Below, piece after piece: positions 53,139 to 62,168 of a DNA stretch of 64,000 bases. Numbering within the stretch: the first letter of the stretch is position 1; each line of letters starts with the position of its first letter. The DNA comes from an uncultured Alphaproteobacteria bacterium (lineage in GTDB: Bacteria; Pseudomonadota; Alphaproteobacteria; CAAGCB01; CAG-977). The stretch lies in the NCBI GenBank assembly GCA_944390195.1, contig CALXOZ010000003.1:62001-126000 (forward strand), given 5' to 3'. A program made the translations under genes and the position numbers. Under the pieces are notes generated by a model that saw nothing but the letters and a program-made list of their open reading frames with translations, was not told the DNA's origin and did no database searches.

Positions 53139-54494
53139 GTGTCAAAAATAAATATGAATAAGAATAAGAAATTTTTTATAAAGACTTTCGGCTGTCAAAT
53201 GAATGTCTACGATTCTTCGCGAATGGCCGATGTTATGAAAGCTCTGGGATTTGAACAAACTTCCGATCCTCAGGAGGCAGATGTTATTATTTTCAACACC
53301 TGTCATATTCGGGAAAAAGCTTCTGAAAAAATTTTTTCAGAACTCGGAAGGTTCAAACCGTTAAAAAAACAGCGTCAAGCGCAAGGACGGGATTTGATCT
53401 TGATTGTTGCAGGCTGTGTCGTTCAAGCGGAATCCGCGGAATTCATGGATCGTGCCAAGTTCGTCGATATTGCCTTGGGACCGCAAACATATCATCGTCT
53501 GCCGGAAATGTTGCGTCGGTTGGAACATCAGCGTCAACAGCGACTTATGGATGTCGATTTTCCTGCTATCGCAAAATTCGATTCTTTGCCGTCAGCTAAC
53601 GCACAAGGAGTCTCTTCGTTTCTGGCTATTCAAGAAGGGTGCGATCGGTTTTGTTCGTATTGTGTGGTTCCCTATACGCGTGGAGCGGAATATTCGCGTC
53701 CCATGCGGGAAATTTTAACCGAAGCGCAACAGTTGGCTGATAGCGGTACCAAGGATTTGATGCTTTTAGGGCAGAATGTAAATGCTTGGCACGGAGAAGA
53801 TGATGACGGGAACCCCTCCGATTTAAGTCGTTTAATCGAAAAAGTGGCTCGAATTGACGGTATTGAGCGTATCCGTTATGTAACGTCATATCCCTCTGAT
53901 TTCACCGATGACATGATCAAAATGCACCGAGATATTCCAAAAGTCATGCCGTATCTGCATTTGCCTGTTCAATCGGGATCCGACCGGATTTTAAAAAAAA
54001 TGAACAGACGTTACACTGTCACACAATATGAAGATATCGTTCTTAAATTAAGAGAGGCTTGTCCAGAAATAGCCTTGTCTTCAGATTTCATTGTCGGTTT
54101 TCCCGATGAAAATGATTGCGATTTTGAACAAACGATGGATCTGGTTAAACGTGTCGGTTTTGCCCAATCATACTCGTTTAAATTCAGTCCCCGTCCGGGA
54201 ACCCCCGCGGCAGCCATGAAAGCACAAATCCCCGAAGAAGTTAAAACAAAGCGTTTGGAAGCTTTACAAAGCGTTTTAATTGAACAACATGCGCAATACA
54301 ATGCCCTTTTTTTAGGGAAAGAAATATCCGTCCTGTTGGAAAGCAAAGCGAAAAAAGAAGGTGTGCTCTTGGGACACTCTCCGCAAATGCAAAATGTTAC
54401 TGTAAAAGCTGATGAAAGTTTATTAGGGCAAATCGTGCGTGTCCGTATTACAAAAACGGCGGCAACGACTTTGGACGGGATCTTGCAAGAATAA
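53139..54494 (+). CDS. miaB: tRNA-2-methylthio-N6-dimethylallyladenosine synthase
   Basis: Radical-SAM methylthiotransferase modifying A37 of tRNAs. 451 residues: the UPF0004 domain carries the first cluster cysteines (FGCQMNVYDS, FNTCHIRE, VAGCVVQ), the radical-SAM core has the CxxxCxxC motif in EGCDRFCSYCVVPYTRG near residues 167-175, and a C-terminal TRAM domain is seen (ISVLLESKAKKEG through VRVRITKTAA). GTG 53139 starts right after the Sel1 gene; ATG 53154 is equally plausible. Followed by phoH-ybeY-lnt as in other Alphaproteobacteria. Confidence 0.97.
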   Translation: MSKINMNKNKKFFIKTFGCQMNVYDSSRMADVMKALGFEQTSDPQEADVIIFNTCHIREKASEKIFSELGRFKPLKKQRQAQGRDLILIVAGCVVQAESAEFMDRAKFVDIALGPQTYHRLPEMLRRLEHQRQQRLMDVDFPAIAKFDSLPSANAQGVSSFLAIQEGCDRFCSYCVVPYTRGAEYSRPMREILTEAQQLADSGTKDLMLLGQNVNAWHGEDDDGNPSDLSRLIEKVARIDGIERIRYVTSYPSDFTDDMIKMHRDIPKVMPYLHLPVQSGSDRILKKMNRRYTVTQYEDIVLKLREACPEIALSSDFIVGFPDENDCDFEQTMDLVKRVGFAQSYSFKFSPRPGTPAAAMKAQIPEEVKTKRLEALQSVLIEQHAQYNALFLGKEISVLLESKAKKEGVLLGHSPQMQNVTVKADESLLGQIVRVRITKTAATTLDGILQE

Positions 54495-54678
54495 AAATCC
54501 GATTAAAAATTGTAGGGTATATATTCGTTTTTGTATTTTGATTTTTTGTCGGTTAAGGTTCTTTTATTAAACCTTTTCAGTAAAAGATATTTTTTCCATG
54601 TTGATTGTTATGCTTGCCTAATGAATAGAAAAACGCCATAATATCAATAATATATGTTGAAATGTTAAGAGGTTTTCC

Positions 54679-55674
54679 GTGGGAAAGAAAAAAGATTTGC
54701 AGCGCGTGCAGGAATATGATGACAACCAAGTGCTGTTGATAGCGTTGGGAGCTCATAATGATAATCTGAAACGTCTGGGAAAAAAACTGGGGGTTGACAT
54801 TAAAACAAGAGGAAATCAAATCTCTGTCCAAGGCGATGAAAAATCGGTGGATCATGCTTTTTGTGCCATAGATAAAATGTACGCTATGGCAAAAAAGAAG
54901 GGTGATATTGATAATTCCGATATAGACAACGCGCTTCATTTAAGCGAAGGACTGGAAATGAATACAAAAGAAAAACATAACAGTGTTCAAGAAGAAGATT
55001 TGACATTAAAAACTCGTAAACGTCATATTCAACCGCGTTCTCAGATGCAGGCGGAATATGTAAGGGCAATGCGTGATTATGAAATGGTTTTCGGGTTGGG
55101 GCCGGCAGGGACGGGAAAAACATTTTTGGCTGTGGCAAAGGCTGTTTCTTTGATGCTGGAAGGCGAAATCGATAAAATCATTTTATCCAGACCTGCTGTC
55201 GAAGCCGGAGAAAATTTGGGTTTTTTACCCGGTGATCTGAAAGAAAAAATAGATCCGTATCTTCGCCCTTTATATGATGCTTTGTATGATATGTTGCCCC
55301 GAGATATTGTCGATAAAAAACTCGAATCCGGCGAAATCGAAGTGGCTCCGCTGGCTTTTATGCGCGGGCGTACTTTATCAAATGCTATGGTGATCCTTGA
55401 CGAAGCCCAAAATACGACACCAATGCAAATGAAAATGTTCCTTACCCGTATGGGGGAAAATTCCCGTATGGTGATTAATGGAGATCTGAGCCAAACCGAT
55501 TTGCCTCGCGGTGTTCAATCCGGATTGGCGGATGCTTTGGATGTCCTGCGGAACGTTAAAGATATCGCCGTCGTAACATTTACCGAAAAAGATGTTGTCC
55601 GTCATGGGTTGGTGTCGGCAATAGTAAAAGCTTATGATAAAAGATATGCTTCCAGAAAAGGGCTGGTTGGTTGA
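54679..55674 (+). CDS. phoH: PhoH-family ATPase
   Basis: Cytoplasmic P-loop ATPase of uncertain RNA-related function. 331 residues; an N-terminal KH-like region is followed by QAEYVRAMRDYEMVFGLGPA, Walker A GPAGTGKTFLAVA, PAVEAGENLGFLPGDLKEK and Walker B MVILDEAQNTTPMQMKMFL, all diagnostic. GTG start at 54679 with AAGAGG upstream. Its stop overlaps the next frame, and ybeY follows, the usual pairing. Confidence 0.96.
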   Translation: MGKKKDLQRVQEYDDNQVLLIALGAHNDNLKRLGKKLGVDIKTRGNQISVQGDEKSVDHAFCAIDKMYAMAKKKGDIDNSDIDNALHLSEGLEMNTKEKHNSVQEEDLTLKTRKRHIQPRSQMQAEYVRAMRDYEMVFGLGPAGTGKTFLAVAKAVSLMLEGEIDKIILSRPAVEAGENLGFLPGDLKEKIDPYLRPLYDALYDMLPRDIVDKKLESGEIEVAPLAFMRGRTLSNAMVILDEAQNTTPMQMKMFLTRMGENSRMVINGDLSQTDLPRGVQSGLADALDVLRNVKDIAVVTFTEKDVVRHGLVSAIVKAYDKRYASRKGLVG

Positions 55675-55676
55675 CG

Positions 55677-56177
55677 ATGAGTTTGAAAGTTGTAACACGC
55701 ATTGATTGCGATGCGTGGAAAAAGACATTGCCGGACGTAAAAAAGCATATAGAAAAGGCGGCGAAATCCGCATGGAAGCGCGGAAATACGGGAGAACTTT
55801 TTTTACCGGTGAAAAATGCGGAAGTCAGTGTTTTGTTAACGGATGACCCTACGGTTCATTTGTTGAACAAGCAATACAGAAATATTGACAAACCAACAAA
55901 TGTTTTGTCTTTTGCCGCATTGGATGATGAAAACGAACCGATTGTCGATCCGTTGTTGCTGGGGGATATTGTCGTCGCCTTTCAAACAACTTTACGCGAA
56001 TCGGAAGAACAAAATAAAGCTTTTTCCGATCATTTGTTCCATTTGATTGTTCATGGTGTGTTGCATCTGATCGGATATGATCATATGCAAGACGCTGAAG
56101 CGGACGAAATGGAACGCTTGGAAATGGAAATATTGGCGGAAAACGGTATGGAAAATCCTTATGCTTATGAAAATTAA
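55677..56177 (+). CDS. ybeY: Endoribonuclease YbeY
   Basis: Metal-dependent RNase for 16S rRNA 3-prime maturation and ribosome quality control. 166 residues; zinc-binding HGVLHLIGYDH (H-x3-H-x5-H) is intact, preceded by LNKQYRNIDKPTNVLSF and LLGDIVVAFQT. ATG 55677 lies two bases after the phoH stop. The gene overlaps lnt by eleven bases. Confidence 0.96.
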   Translation: MSLKVVTRIDCDAWKKTLPDVKKHIEKAAKSAWKRGNTGELFLPVKNAEVSVLLTDDPTVHLLNKQYRNIDKPTNVLSFAALDDENEPIVDPLLLGDIVVAFQTTLRESEEQNKAFSDHLFHLIVHGVLHLIGYDHMQDAEADEMERLEMEILAENGMENPYAYEN

Positions 56178-57711
56178 CAAATTCGTTGAAGTGTTTTATG
56201 GCAAAAAATACATTTCAGCCTTTTTTTTAGGGCTGGTCGCAGTAGGGGCGTTACCACCGTTTTATTTTATCCCGTGTTTGTTTGTTTCTTTTTCCGGCGT
56301 GTTTTTATTGTTAAATCGCTTGGATGGTAAAAAGCAGGCGGCAGGTGTGGGATTTTGTTTCGCATTCGGCTTTTTTTCTTTGGGGCTTTCGTGGGTATCT
56401 CGAGCCTTGATGATTGACGGAATGGGATTCCAATATTTGGCACCGTTGCCTCCTATTGGATTCGGTCTGTGGGGAGGAATGTTCGGAGCAATGGCAGCTC
56501 TGGGGTGTGTCTTTTTTAAAAAAGGAATGCGCCGCTTAGTTGCTTTCAGCGCTCTGTGGGGAATTCTAGAATGGGTTCGTTCTTGGTTGTTCACAGGATT
56601 TCCTTGGAATTTGATTGCTTCTGTTTGGACGGATCATCCTGTCATGATTCAAAGTGCTTCAATATGGGGAGCCTATGGTTTGGGGATTGTTACTGTTTTT
56701 ATCGCTGCCTTGCCGGCATTGATTAAAGGTTTTTCGGTAAAAAAACTTAATCCTTTACTGCTTTGTGTGGCACTTTTGACCGCTCTGTTTACGTTCGGAG
56801 CTCTTCGTCTGAAAAAAGCACCGCAAATAACCGATACAATTAACGGGGTTTTGATCCGTTTGGTGCAAGCTAATATAGAACAAGGAAAAAAATGGAGTGC
56901 AGATGAAGCAGAACGAAATTTAATGAAGCATGTTCATTTAAGCCGTTCAGAAGGGGCTGAAAAAGTTACTCATGTTATTTGGCCTGAAACGGCGACACAG
57001 TTTTTGTTGTTGGAAGACAAATTCGCTCGTTCGATGGTAACCAGCGCGTTAACACCCGCGGCTATTTTGTTGGCGGGATCGTTGAGATTGCAGAAAGATG
57101 AAGACAATCAAAAAAAGCTCTTTAATAGTATTGTGGCATTAAATGATTTAGGGGTGTTCTTAGGAAGCTATGACAAATCCCATTTGGTTCCTTTCGGAGA
57201 ATATGTCCCTTTGTCGAATCTTTTCCCGTTTATTCGGAAATTAACACCGGTTGGTATGGATTTCAGTGTCGGGGACGGAGTGAAAACGACGTTTATTCCA
57301 AGAACTTTGCCAGTCGGAATGTTGGTGTGTTATGAAGTGATTTTCCCCGCTCATGTCGCGGAAGACCGCAGTCGTCCTTATTGGCTGCTCAATGTAACCA
57401 ATGACGGTTGGTATGGTCTAAGCGCCGGTCCTTATCAACATTTCGCGTCGGCTCAAATGCGTTCCGTTGAAGAAGGTCTGCCTCTTGCCCGTTCGGCTAA
57501 TACAGGGATCAGTGGTATGATAGATGCTTACGGACGTGTGGTGGCGTCATTGGGATTGGGAAAACAGGGGATCGTTGATGCCGGTTTGCCCCGTCGAACG
57601 GATCAGCCGACTTTTTATGCGCAATATGGAAATAAAATTCCATTGGCACTGGCTTTTCTGTTATTATTAATTGCTTTCATCCCCTATCGGAGAACAGGAG
57701 AAACTCGATGA
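56167..57711 (+). CDS. lnt: Apolipoprotein N-acyltransferase
   Basis: Adds the third acyl chain to lipoproteins in the inner membrane. About 514 residues: several N-terminal transmembrane helices, then a periplasmic nitrilase domain with the catalytic triad in context (Glu in IWPETATQF, Lys in GSYDKSHLVPFGEYVPL, Cys in MLVCYEVIFP), then NVTNDGWYG and RSANTGISG. ATG 56161 is an alternative start. Usually a CorC-type gene sits between ybeY and lnt; here they overlap directly. Confidence 0.95.
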   Translation: MKINKFVEVFYGKKYISAFFLGLVAVGALPPFYFIPCLFVSFSGVFLLLNRLDGKKQAAGVGFCFAFGFFSLGLSWVSRALMIDGMGFQYLAPLPPIGFGLWGGMFGAMAALGCVFFKKGMRRLVAFSALWGILEWVRSWLFTGFPWNLIASVWTDHPVMIQSASIWGAYGLGIVTVFIAALPALIKGFSVKKLNPLLLCVALLTALFTFGALRLKKAPQITDTINGVLIRLVQANIEQGKKWSADEAERNLMKHVHLSRSEGAEKVTHVIWPETATQFLLLEDKFARSMVTSALTPAAILLAGSLRLQKDEDNQKKLFNSIVALNDLGVFLGSYDKSHLVPFGEYVPLSNLFPFIRKLTPVGMDFSVGDGVKTTFIPRTLPVGMLVCYEVIFPAHVAEDRSRPYWLLNVTNDGWYGLSAGPYQHFASAQMRSVEEGLPLARSANTGISGMIDAYGRVVASLGLGKQGIVDAGLPRRTDQPTFYAQYGNKIPLALAFLLLLIAFIPYRRTGETR

Positions 57712-57860
57712 AAAAAAGAATTTTTTTGACGCTAGTTTTTTTGGGTATTGCCTTTACGTTATCGGCCTGTAAAAACAGGTATCATAATCAGACTTACGAA
57801 ATGTCAGATTCTTATGGTGAGATTTTTGAAGGTCAATATGTTCCGCAAGATGTACACTGA
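57708..57860 (+). CDS. Small predicted lipoprotein (50 residues)
   Basis: MKKRIFLTLVFLGIAFTLSA then Cys 21: an N-terminal Lys/Arg, a hydrophobic core and an L-S-A-C lipobox. The mature part of 30 residues (KNRYHNQTYEMSDSYGEIFE and on) is polar. The ATG overlaps the lnt stop (ATGA), so it is translationally coupled to the enzyme that would finish its lipidation. No family recognised; the lipobox and coupling make a real gene likely. Confidence 0.65.
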   Translation: MKKRIFLTLVFLGIAFTLSACKNRYHNQTYEMSDSYGEIFEGQYVPQDVH

Positions 57861-58369
57861 TGAAGCGAGTGTAATAAAAAGATTGACAGGATATCTCATA
57901 AAGATTGAAGTGTAATTTGATAGAAATAAAGTGGAAAACTCTTTTAGAGTTACCATTTGAAATAATAGGGGACAAGTGTCTTGAAAAAGTTTTCCATACG
58001 GAAAAGAATAGGGGGCTTGTAACACGATTTCTTCAAGAATACGGGTGGCGCTGTTTTTTTAAGACGTAAGTTTTAAAAATGACAAGCTGGCGTGAATATT
58101 TTAGAAATTTTTTGTTCGGAGTATTTTTTTTAAGGACGGCATAGCGGTTCTATATGTTCAAGCATTAAATAAAATCGGTTTTTTAGCGAAAAAAAACAAT
58201 AAAATATAAATTTTTGACTGTCTTAAAAAAATGAAAAGGTTACGGTTACCCTTTTTAGGGCAGACGTACATTTGAAAAGACTGACCGTTTTTTTATAAAA
58301 TTTTCATCTCACTGAACGTTAAATTTATTGATAAATTATGTGTTGATACGGGAAGCGTAGATCATTACC
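57861..58369. other. Intergenic region between the convergent lnt and ptsI units
   Basis: No gene supported. A hairpin with AAAAGG.TTA / TAACC.TTTT-like arms and a T-run near 58232-58258 could terminate either unit. Confidence 0.5.
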
Positions 58370-60196
58370 TCAATCGAATCTGACCCCTTCTTCAAAGGCG
58401 TTGAAGGTTTTTATAATGTCGGAAGGCATGGAAAGAGAAAGAAGCCGGTTGACAAAATTTTGTGCTTGCACAAGGTTTAAAGAACGTATTTTTTCTTTAA
58501 CCATGGGTATGTTGATTGCCGGCATGGATAATTCGCGAATCCCCAATCCGATCAAGATGGCGGTGTAACGGTGGTTGGAAGCCATATCGCCGCATAAATT
58601 AACAGGGATATTTGCATTTTTAGCACCGTCGACGGTTTTTTTCAGCAGTTTTAAAATGGACGGATGTAAGGGATTGAATAATGAAGAAACGGAGACATCT
58701 GTTCTGTCAACGGCAAGAGTGTATTGGATTAAATCATTTGTTCCGATTGACAAAAAATCGCAATTTTTAGCCAAAGTATCAATTTCCAAGACGGCAGCCG
58801 GAGTTTCGACCATAATTCCCAATTGTGGCAGTTGTTCAGGGACGGGGATTGATTTTTCCCGTAATTCGTTGACGCATTCAGCCAGCAGTGTTTTAGCTGC
58901 AATCACTTCATCGACGGAAGTGACCATGGGGAGTAAAATTCTTATATCGCCGAAACATTTTGCTCTAAGCACGGCTTTGAATTGGGTTTTCAAGACGGAG
59001 ACGTTTTTTAAAGCCAGACGGATACCACGCAAACCCAAAGCGGGATTGTCCGTTTTCGGGGTATGTAAAGTATCGGGACATTTATCCCCGCCAGCATCAA
59101 TTGTTCTGAAAGTAACCGGTTTACCATCCATACGGGAAACGATATTGCGTAAAATTTCAAATTGTTCTTCTTCTTGCGGAAGATCTTTCCGGTTTAAGAA
59201 CATATACTCGCTACGCATCAAACCGATTCCGTCCACGCCTGTTTTTAACAGGAAGTCAATTTCGTGGGGCAGATCGATATTTCCTTTCAACCGGATAAAA
59301 ACCTGATCCGAGGTAACGGATTCTTGTTGTCTCAAGCGTTTCAAAGAACGTTTCCAACGCAAGAAATCAGATCTGTACTTTCTGTAAAGATCGACATGCT
59401 CTTGTGTCGGGCACAGAATGACTTTGCCGTAAGTTCCGTCTATGATAATGATATCGCCGGTATGAGCGATGCGTAACAGATCCGGTATGCCGACGATAGC
59501 AGGCATTCCCAATGAACGAGCCAGTAAGGCGGCGTGACTTTGTCCGGAGCCGCCGGTTGTAACAAAGCCGGTGATTTTTTTAAAATTTAACAAAGCCGTG
59601 TCGGCGGCGCTTAAATCGTTTGAAATGATGACAGCGTTTTCCGGCAACCGTATGGATTTTTCTTTGGCTTCGGATTGTAAATTCCGTAATATTTTAATAC
59701 CAACGCTTCTGATGTCTTCAATTCTTCCGGAAATATAGACATCATCCATAGCTTCAAACACGTCGGCTATTGCTGCGATTTCGGTTTGGACTGCGGCTTC
59801 GGCATTGATCAAATTATTCTTTATGCGATTACAAACACCCCTGATCAACCGTGACCCTTTAAGCATATGCCGGTACACATCAAACAAAGAGCTTAAAGGA
59901 TCGTCTTCAAAAGCGTTTTTCGCTTTATCTAAAATGGTATCGAATTGGGAAAGGGTTTCTTGTACAGCGTTTAAAAAACGTTGTTGCTCCAAGGGAATGT
60001 CTTCTTCACTGATCTTGTACTGAGGAACGGATTTCAACACGGTATCGTAAACAAAGACTCTACCGATCACTATTCCCGGAGACACACCCGATCCTTCCCG
60101 TACAATTTCAAGTCCGTCAATTGTACAGATATTTTGTCCGGCTTTGCGCCGTTTGGAAAAAACAGGCAGCTTTTTAATTTTCGTTGAATTTATCAT
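58370..60196 (-). CDS. ptsI: Phosphoenolpyruvate-protein phosphotransferase (PTS enzyme I)
   Basis: Takes phosphate from PEP and passes it to HPr. About 608 residues: HPr-binding/phosphohistidine half with GGSGQSHAALLARSLGMPAI (active His), and the PEP-binding half with VDGIGLMRSEYMFLNR, RTIDAGGDKC, LSIGTNDLIQYTLAVDR and VNLCGDMASN. There is no N-terminal GAF domain, so it is EI-like rather than full EI-Ntr. The start overlaps ptsH by 23 bases; a TTG two codons upstream is possible. No PTS permease is nearby, implying a regulatory phosphorelay. Confidence 0.92.
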   Translation of the reverse strand: MINSTKIKKLPVFSKRRKAGQNICTIDGLEIVREGSGVSPGIVIGRVFVYDTVLKSVPQYKISEEDIPLEQQRFLNAVQETLSQFDTILDKAKNAFEDDPLSSLFDVYRHMLKGSRLIRGVCNRIKNNLINAEAAVQTEIAAIADVFEAMDDVYISGRIEDIRSVGIKILRNLQSEAKEKSIRLPENAVIISNDLSAADTALLNFKKITGFVTTGGSGQSHAALLARSLGMPAIVGIPDLLRIAHTGDIIIIDGTYGKVILCPTQEHVDLYRKYRSDFLRWKRSLKRLRQQESVTSDQVFIRLKGNIDLPHEIDFLLKTGVDGIGLMRSEYMFLNRKDLPQEEEQFEILRNIVSRMDGKPVTFRTIDAGGDKCPDTLHTPKTDNPALGLRGIRLALKNVSVLKTQFKAVLRAKCFGDIRILLPMVTSVDEVIAAKTLLAECVNELREKSIPVPEQLPQLGIMVETPAAVLEIDTLAKNCDFLSIGTNDLIQYTLAVDRTDVSVSSLFNPLHPSILKLLKKTVDGAKNANIPVNLCGDMASNHRYTAILIGLGIRELSMPAINIPMVKEKIRSLNLVQAQNFVNRLLSLSMPSDIIKTFNAFEEGVRFD

Positions 60197-60452
60197 TGAC
60201 AAGTTTTTCCACTGCTTCCAAAGCTTTCAAGGCTTCATTTCCACAACAAGTAACTTTAATTTCAGATTGGCAAGCTGCTCCTAACATCATTAATCCCATA
60301 ATAGAATGTCCTGAAACTTCCTGACTGCCTTTTTCGACACGCACTTCGGCGTCAAAGGATTCCGCCGTCCTGACAAAAGCGGCAGCAGCTCTTGCATGTA
60401 AGCCTTTTTCATTGGTGATTTTGAGTGTTTTTGACACACAAGACGAGTTCAT
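60174..60452 (-). CDS. ptsH: Phosphocarrier protein HPr
   Basis: 92 residues; active His19 in EKGLHARAAAAFV, and the HPrK target serine at about residue 50 in GHSIMGLMMLG. Both are intact, so HPr can link enzyme I, the EIIA protein and HprK. Located between ptsI and the EIIA gene. Confidence 0.95.
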   Translation of the reverse strand: MNSSCVSKTLKITNEKGLHARAAAAFVRTAESFDAEVRVEKGSQEVSGHSIMGLMMLGAACQSEIKVTCCGNEALKALEAVEKLVNDKFNEN

Positions 60453-60464
60453 GAAATATTTCCT

Positions 60465-60869
60465 TCAACTGTTACGGTTTAACAGGGCGGAAGCGAGATT
60501 GATATATTTTTTTCCGGCTTCTTGAGCGTTACGAGCTGCTTCTTTTAATGATTGAGAGTTTCGAACTTGAGCCAACTTAATTAACATCGGCAAGTTCATT
60601 CCTGCTAAAACCTCGACATTGTCTTGTGTCATCATTGATATTGCCAAGTTTGAAGGTGTTCCTCCGAACATATCTGTTAAAACGATAACACCGTCTCCCG
60701 TATTGACTTTTTTTATTTTTTCCCGTATTTCCAAGCGGCGTTTTTCCATATCGTCATTTGGAAATATGCTTACGGTTTCCATACAATCCTGAGTACCGAC
60801 AACGTGTTCCATTACGGCTTTCATCTCTTCAGCCAAATGTCTGTGGGAAACTAAAATCAAACCTATCAT
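60465..60869 (-). CDS. PTS EIIA component, mannose/sorbose family
   Basis: 134 residues from ATG 60869 with an AGGAAAAG ribosome-binding site one base after the rapZ stop. Phosphorylatable His9 in IGLILVSHRHLAEEM; VIVLTDMFGGTPSNLA follows. The EIIB, EIIC and EIID partners are absent, as in the regulatory EIIA-Man of other Alphaproteobacteria. Confidence 0.93.
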   Translation of the reverse strand: MIGLILVSHRHLAEEMKAVMEHVVGTQDCMETVSIFPNDDMEKRRLEIREKIKKVNTGDGVIVLTDMFGGTPSNLAISMMTQDNVEVLAGMNLPMLIKLAQVRNSQSLKEAARNAQEAGKKYINLASALLNRNS

Positions 60870-60870
60870 G

Positions 60871-61737
60871 TTACTTTTCCTGCTTGTTTTTTTCCAACTC
60901 ACGATGAGTTAATGTAACAATACACGCTTTTTGATTTAAAAACCATTTATAAAGTTGTTCCGCAGTGTAAACAGAACGGTGTTTTCCACCTGTGCACCCC
61001 AATGCAACAGTTAAATGGCTTTTACCTTCTTGGATGAAACGGGGCAGTAGAGGGGTTAAAAGTTCTGTTAATCTGTTAAAAAAAACAGCATAATCAGGAT
61101 CTTTGGCAATATAAGCGCCAACATTCGGGTCTTGTCCGGTCAAAGGACGCAACTCTGGATCGTAATGCGGGTTGCGCAAAAAACGGACATCGAAAACAAG
61201 ATCGGCTTCGCGTGGTAAACCTTCGCGATAAGAAAATGACATGACACAAACGACAAGCTTTTTCGAGTGCCCGAAAGAAAATTCGGTCTGGACGGCGGAT
61301 CGCAATTGCGGGATTTTCATATTGGTTGTGTCAATAACGATATCGGATTGCTCTCTTAAAGAAGAAAGTAGCTGTCGTTCCAAAAGTATACCGTCACTGA
61401 TTTTTTTGTTTTTCGCCAAAGGGTGAGAACGCCGCGTTTCGGTAAAACGGCGTAGCAATTGTTCATCGTCGCAATCCAAAAAAATGATTTTTTCTGCAAT
61501 TTGAGGGTCTTTTTTTATCTCGGAACAAATACGGCACAGTTTTGAACAATCAAAGTCTCTGGTTCTGGCATCAATGCCCAAAGCAATTGAAGCTTCTTGT
61601 GCGCTGGCATCGATCACTTGGGATAAAACAGACAAGGGAAGGTTGTCAATGACTTCAAACCCCATATCTTCCAATATTTTTAAAACACTGGATTTTCCCG
61701 CACCGGATAAACCGCTTACAATAACAATCCGTTTCAT
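60871..61737 (-). CDS. rapZ: RNase adapter protein RapZ
   Basis: 288 residues. Walker A VSGLSGAGKSSVLKILEDMG, IDARTRDFD-type segment, FLDCDDEQLLRRFTETRRSH, and the C-terminal signature VALGCTGGKHRSVYTAEQL. RapZ senses cell-wall precursor status and guides RNase E in enterics; the alphaproteobacterial role is less clear. It overlaps hprK by four bases. Confidence 0.96.
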   Translation of the reverse strand: MKRIVIVSGLSGAGKSSVLKILEDMGFEVIDNLPLSVLSQVIDASAQEASIALGIDARTRDFDCSKLCRICSEIKKDPQIAEKIIFLDCDDEQLLRRFTETRRSHPLAKNKKISDGILLERQLLSSLREQSDIVIDTTNMKIPQLRSAVQTEFSFGHSKKLVVCVMSFSYREGLPREADLVFDVRFLRNPHYDPELRPLTGQDPNVGAYIAKDPDYAVFFNRLTELLTPLLPRFIQEGKSHLTVALGCTGGKHRSVYTAEQLYKWFLNQKACIVTLTHRELEKNKQEK

Positions 61738-62168
61738 GTAATAATTTTCCTTTTTCCTTTTCCGACCAGTAAAAGAGTCTTTATTTTTATGATGGCGGAT
61801 GCTGAAAAAGCATCCAATTCAAAGACGGGAATTTCGACATTTTCGATTAATTCCCTTTTCTTTGAAGGCATTCTGTCTATTTTCATAGAATCCTGCAAGA
61901 TCAACTTCAGTCTGATTTCTGTTTGCTCGATGCTGGGGATTTCAACAATGCCGATCCCGCGTATTTCCAATAACCCTTTGATATTCGCGGGGCATCTGGC
62001 AATCAAGGCATTGTTTTCGTTTTCTATGACAGTCTGGTCGTCACTGACCAATTTCGCGCCTTGGTCGATCAAGCGAAGGCATAAATCGGATTTTCCGCAT
62101 CCGCTCGATCCGCAAATTAAGATGCCACTTTGCATAAATTCAACGCATGATCCGTAATACAATGCCAT
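61734..62168 (-). CDS. hprK: HPr kinase/phosphorylase, short alphaproteobacterial form
   Basis: 144 residues, only the C-terminal catalytic domain. Walker A ILICGSSGCGKSDLCLRLID; VSDDQTVIE and the HprK signature LLEIRGIGIVEIPSI are present. The N-terminal domain of Gram-positive HprK is missing, which is usual in Alphaproteobacteria. Likely phosphorylates Ser of HPr. It overlaps chvG by one base and rapZ by four. Confidence 0.94.
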   Translation of the reverse strand: MALYYGSCVEFMQSGILICGSSGCGKSDLCLRLIDQGAKLVSDDQTVIENENNALIARCPANIKGLLEIRGIGIVEIPSIEQTEIRLKLILQDSMKIDRMPSKKRELIENVEIPVFELDAFSASAIIKIKTLLLVGKGKRKIIT

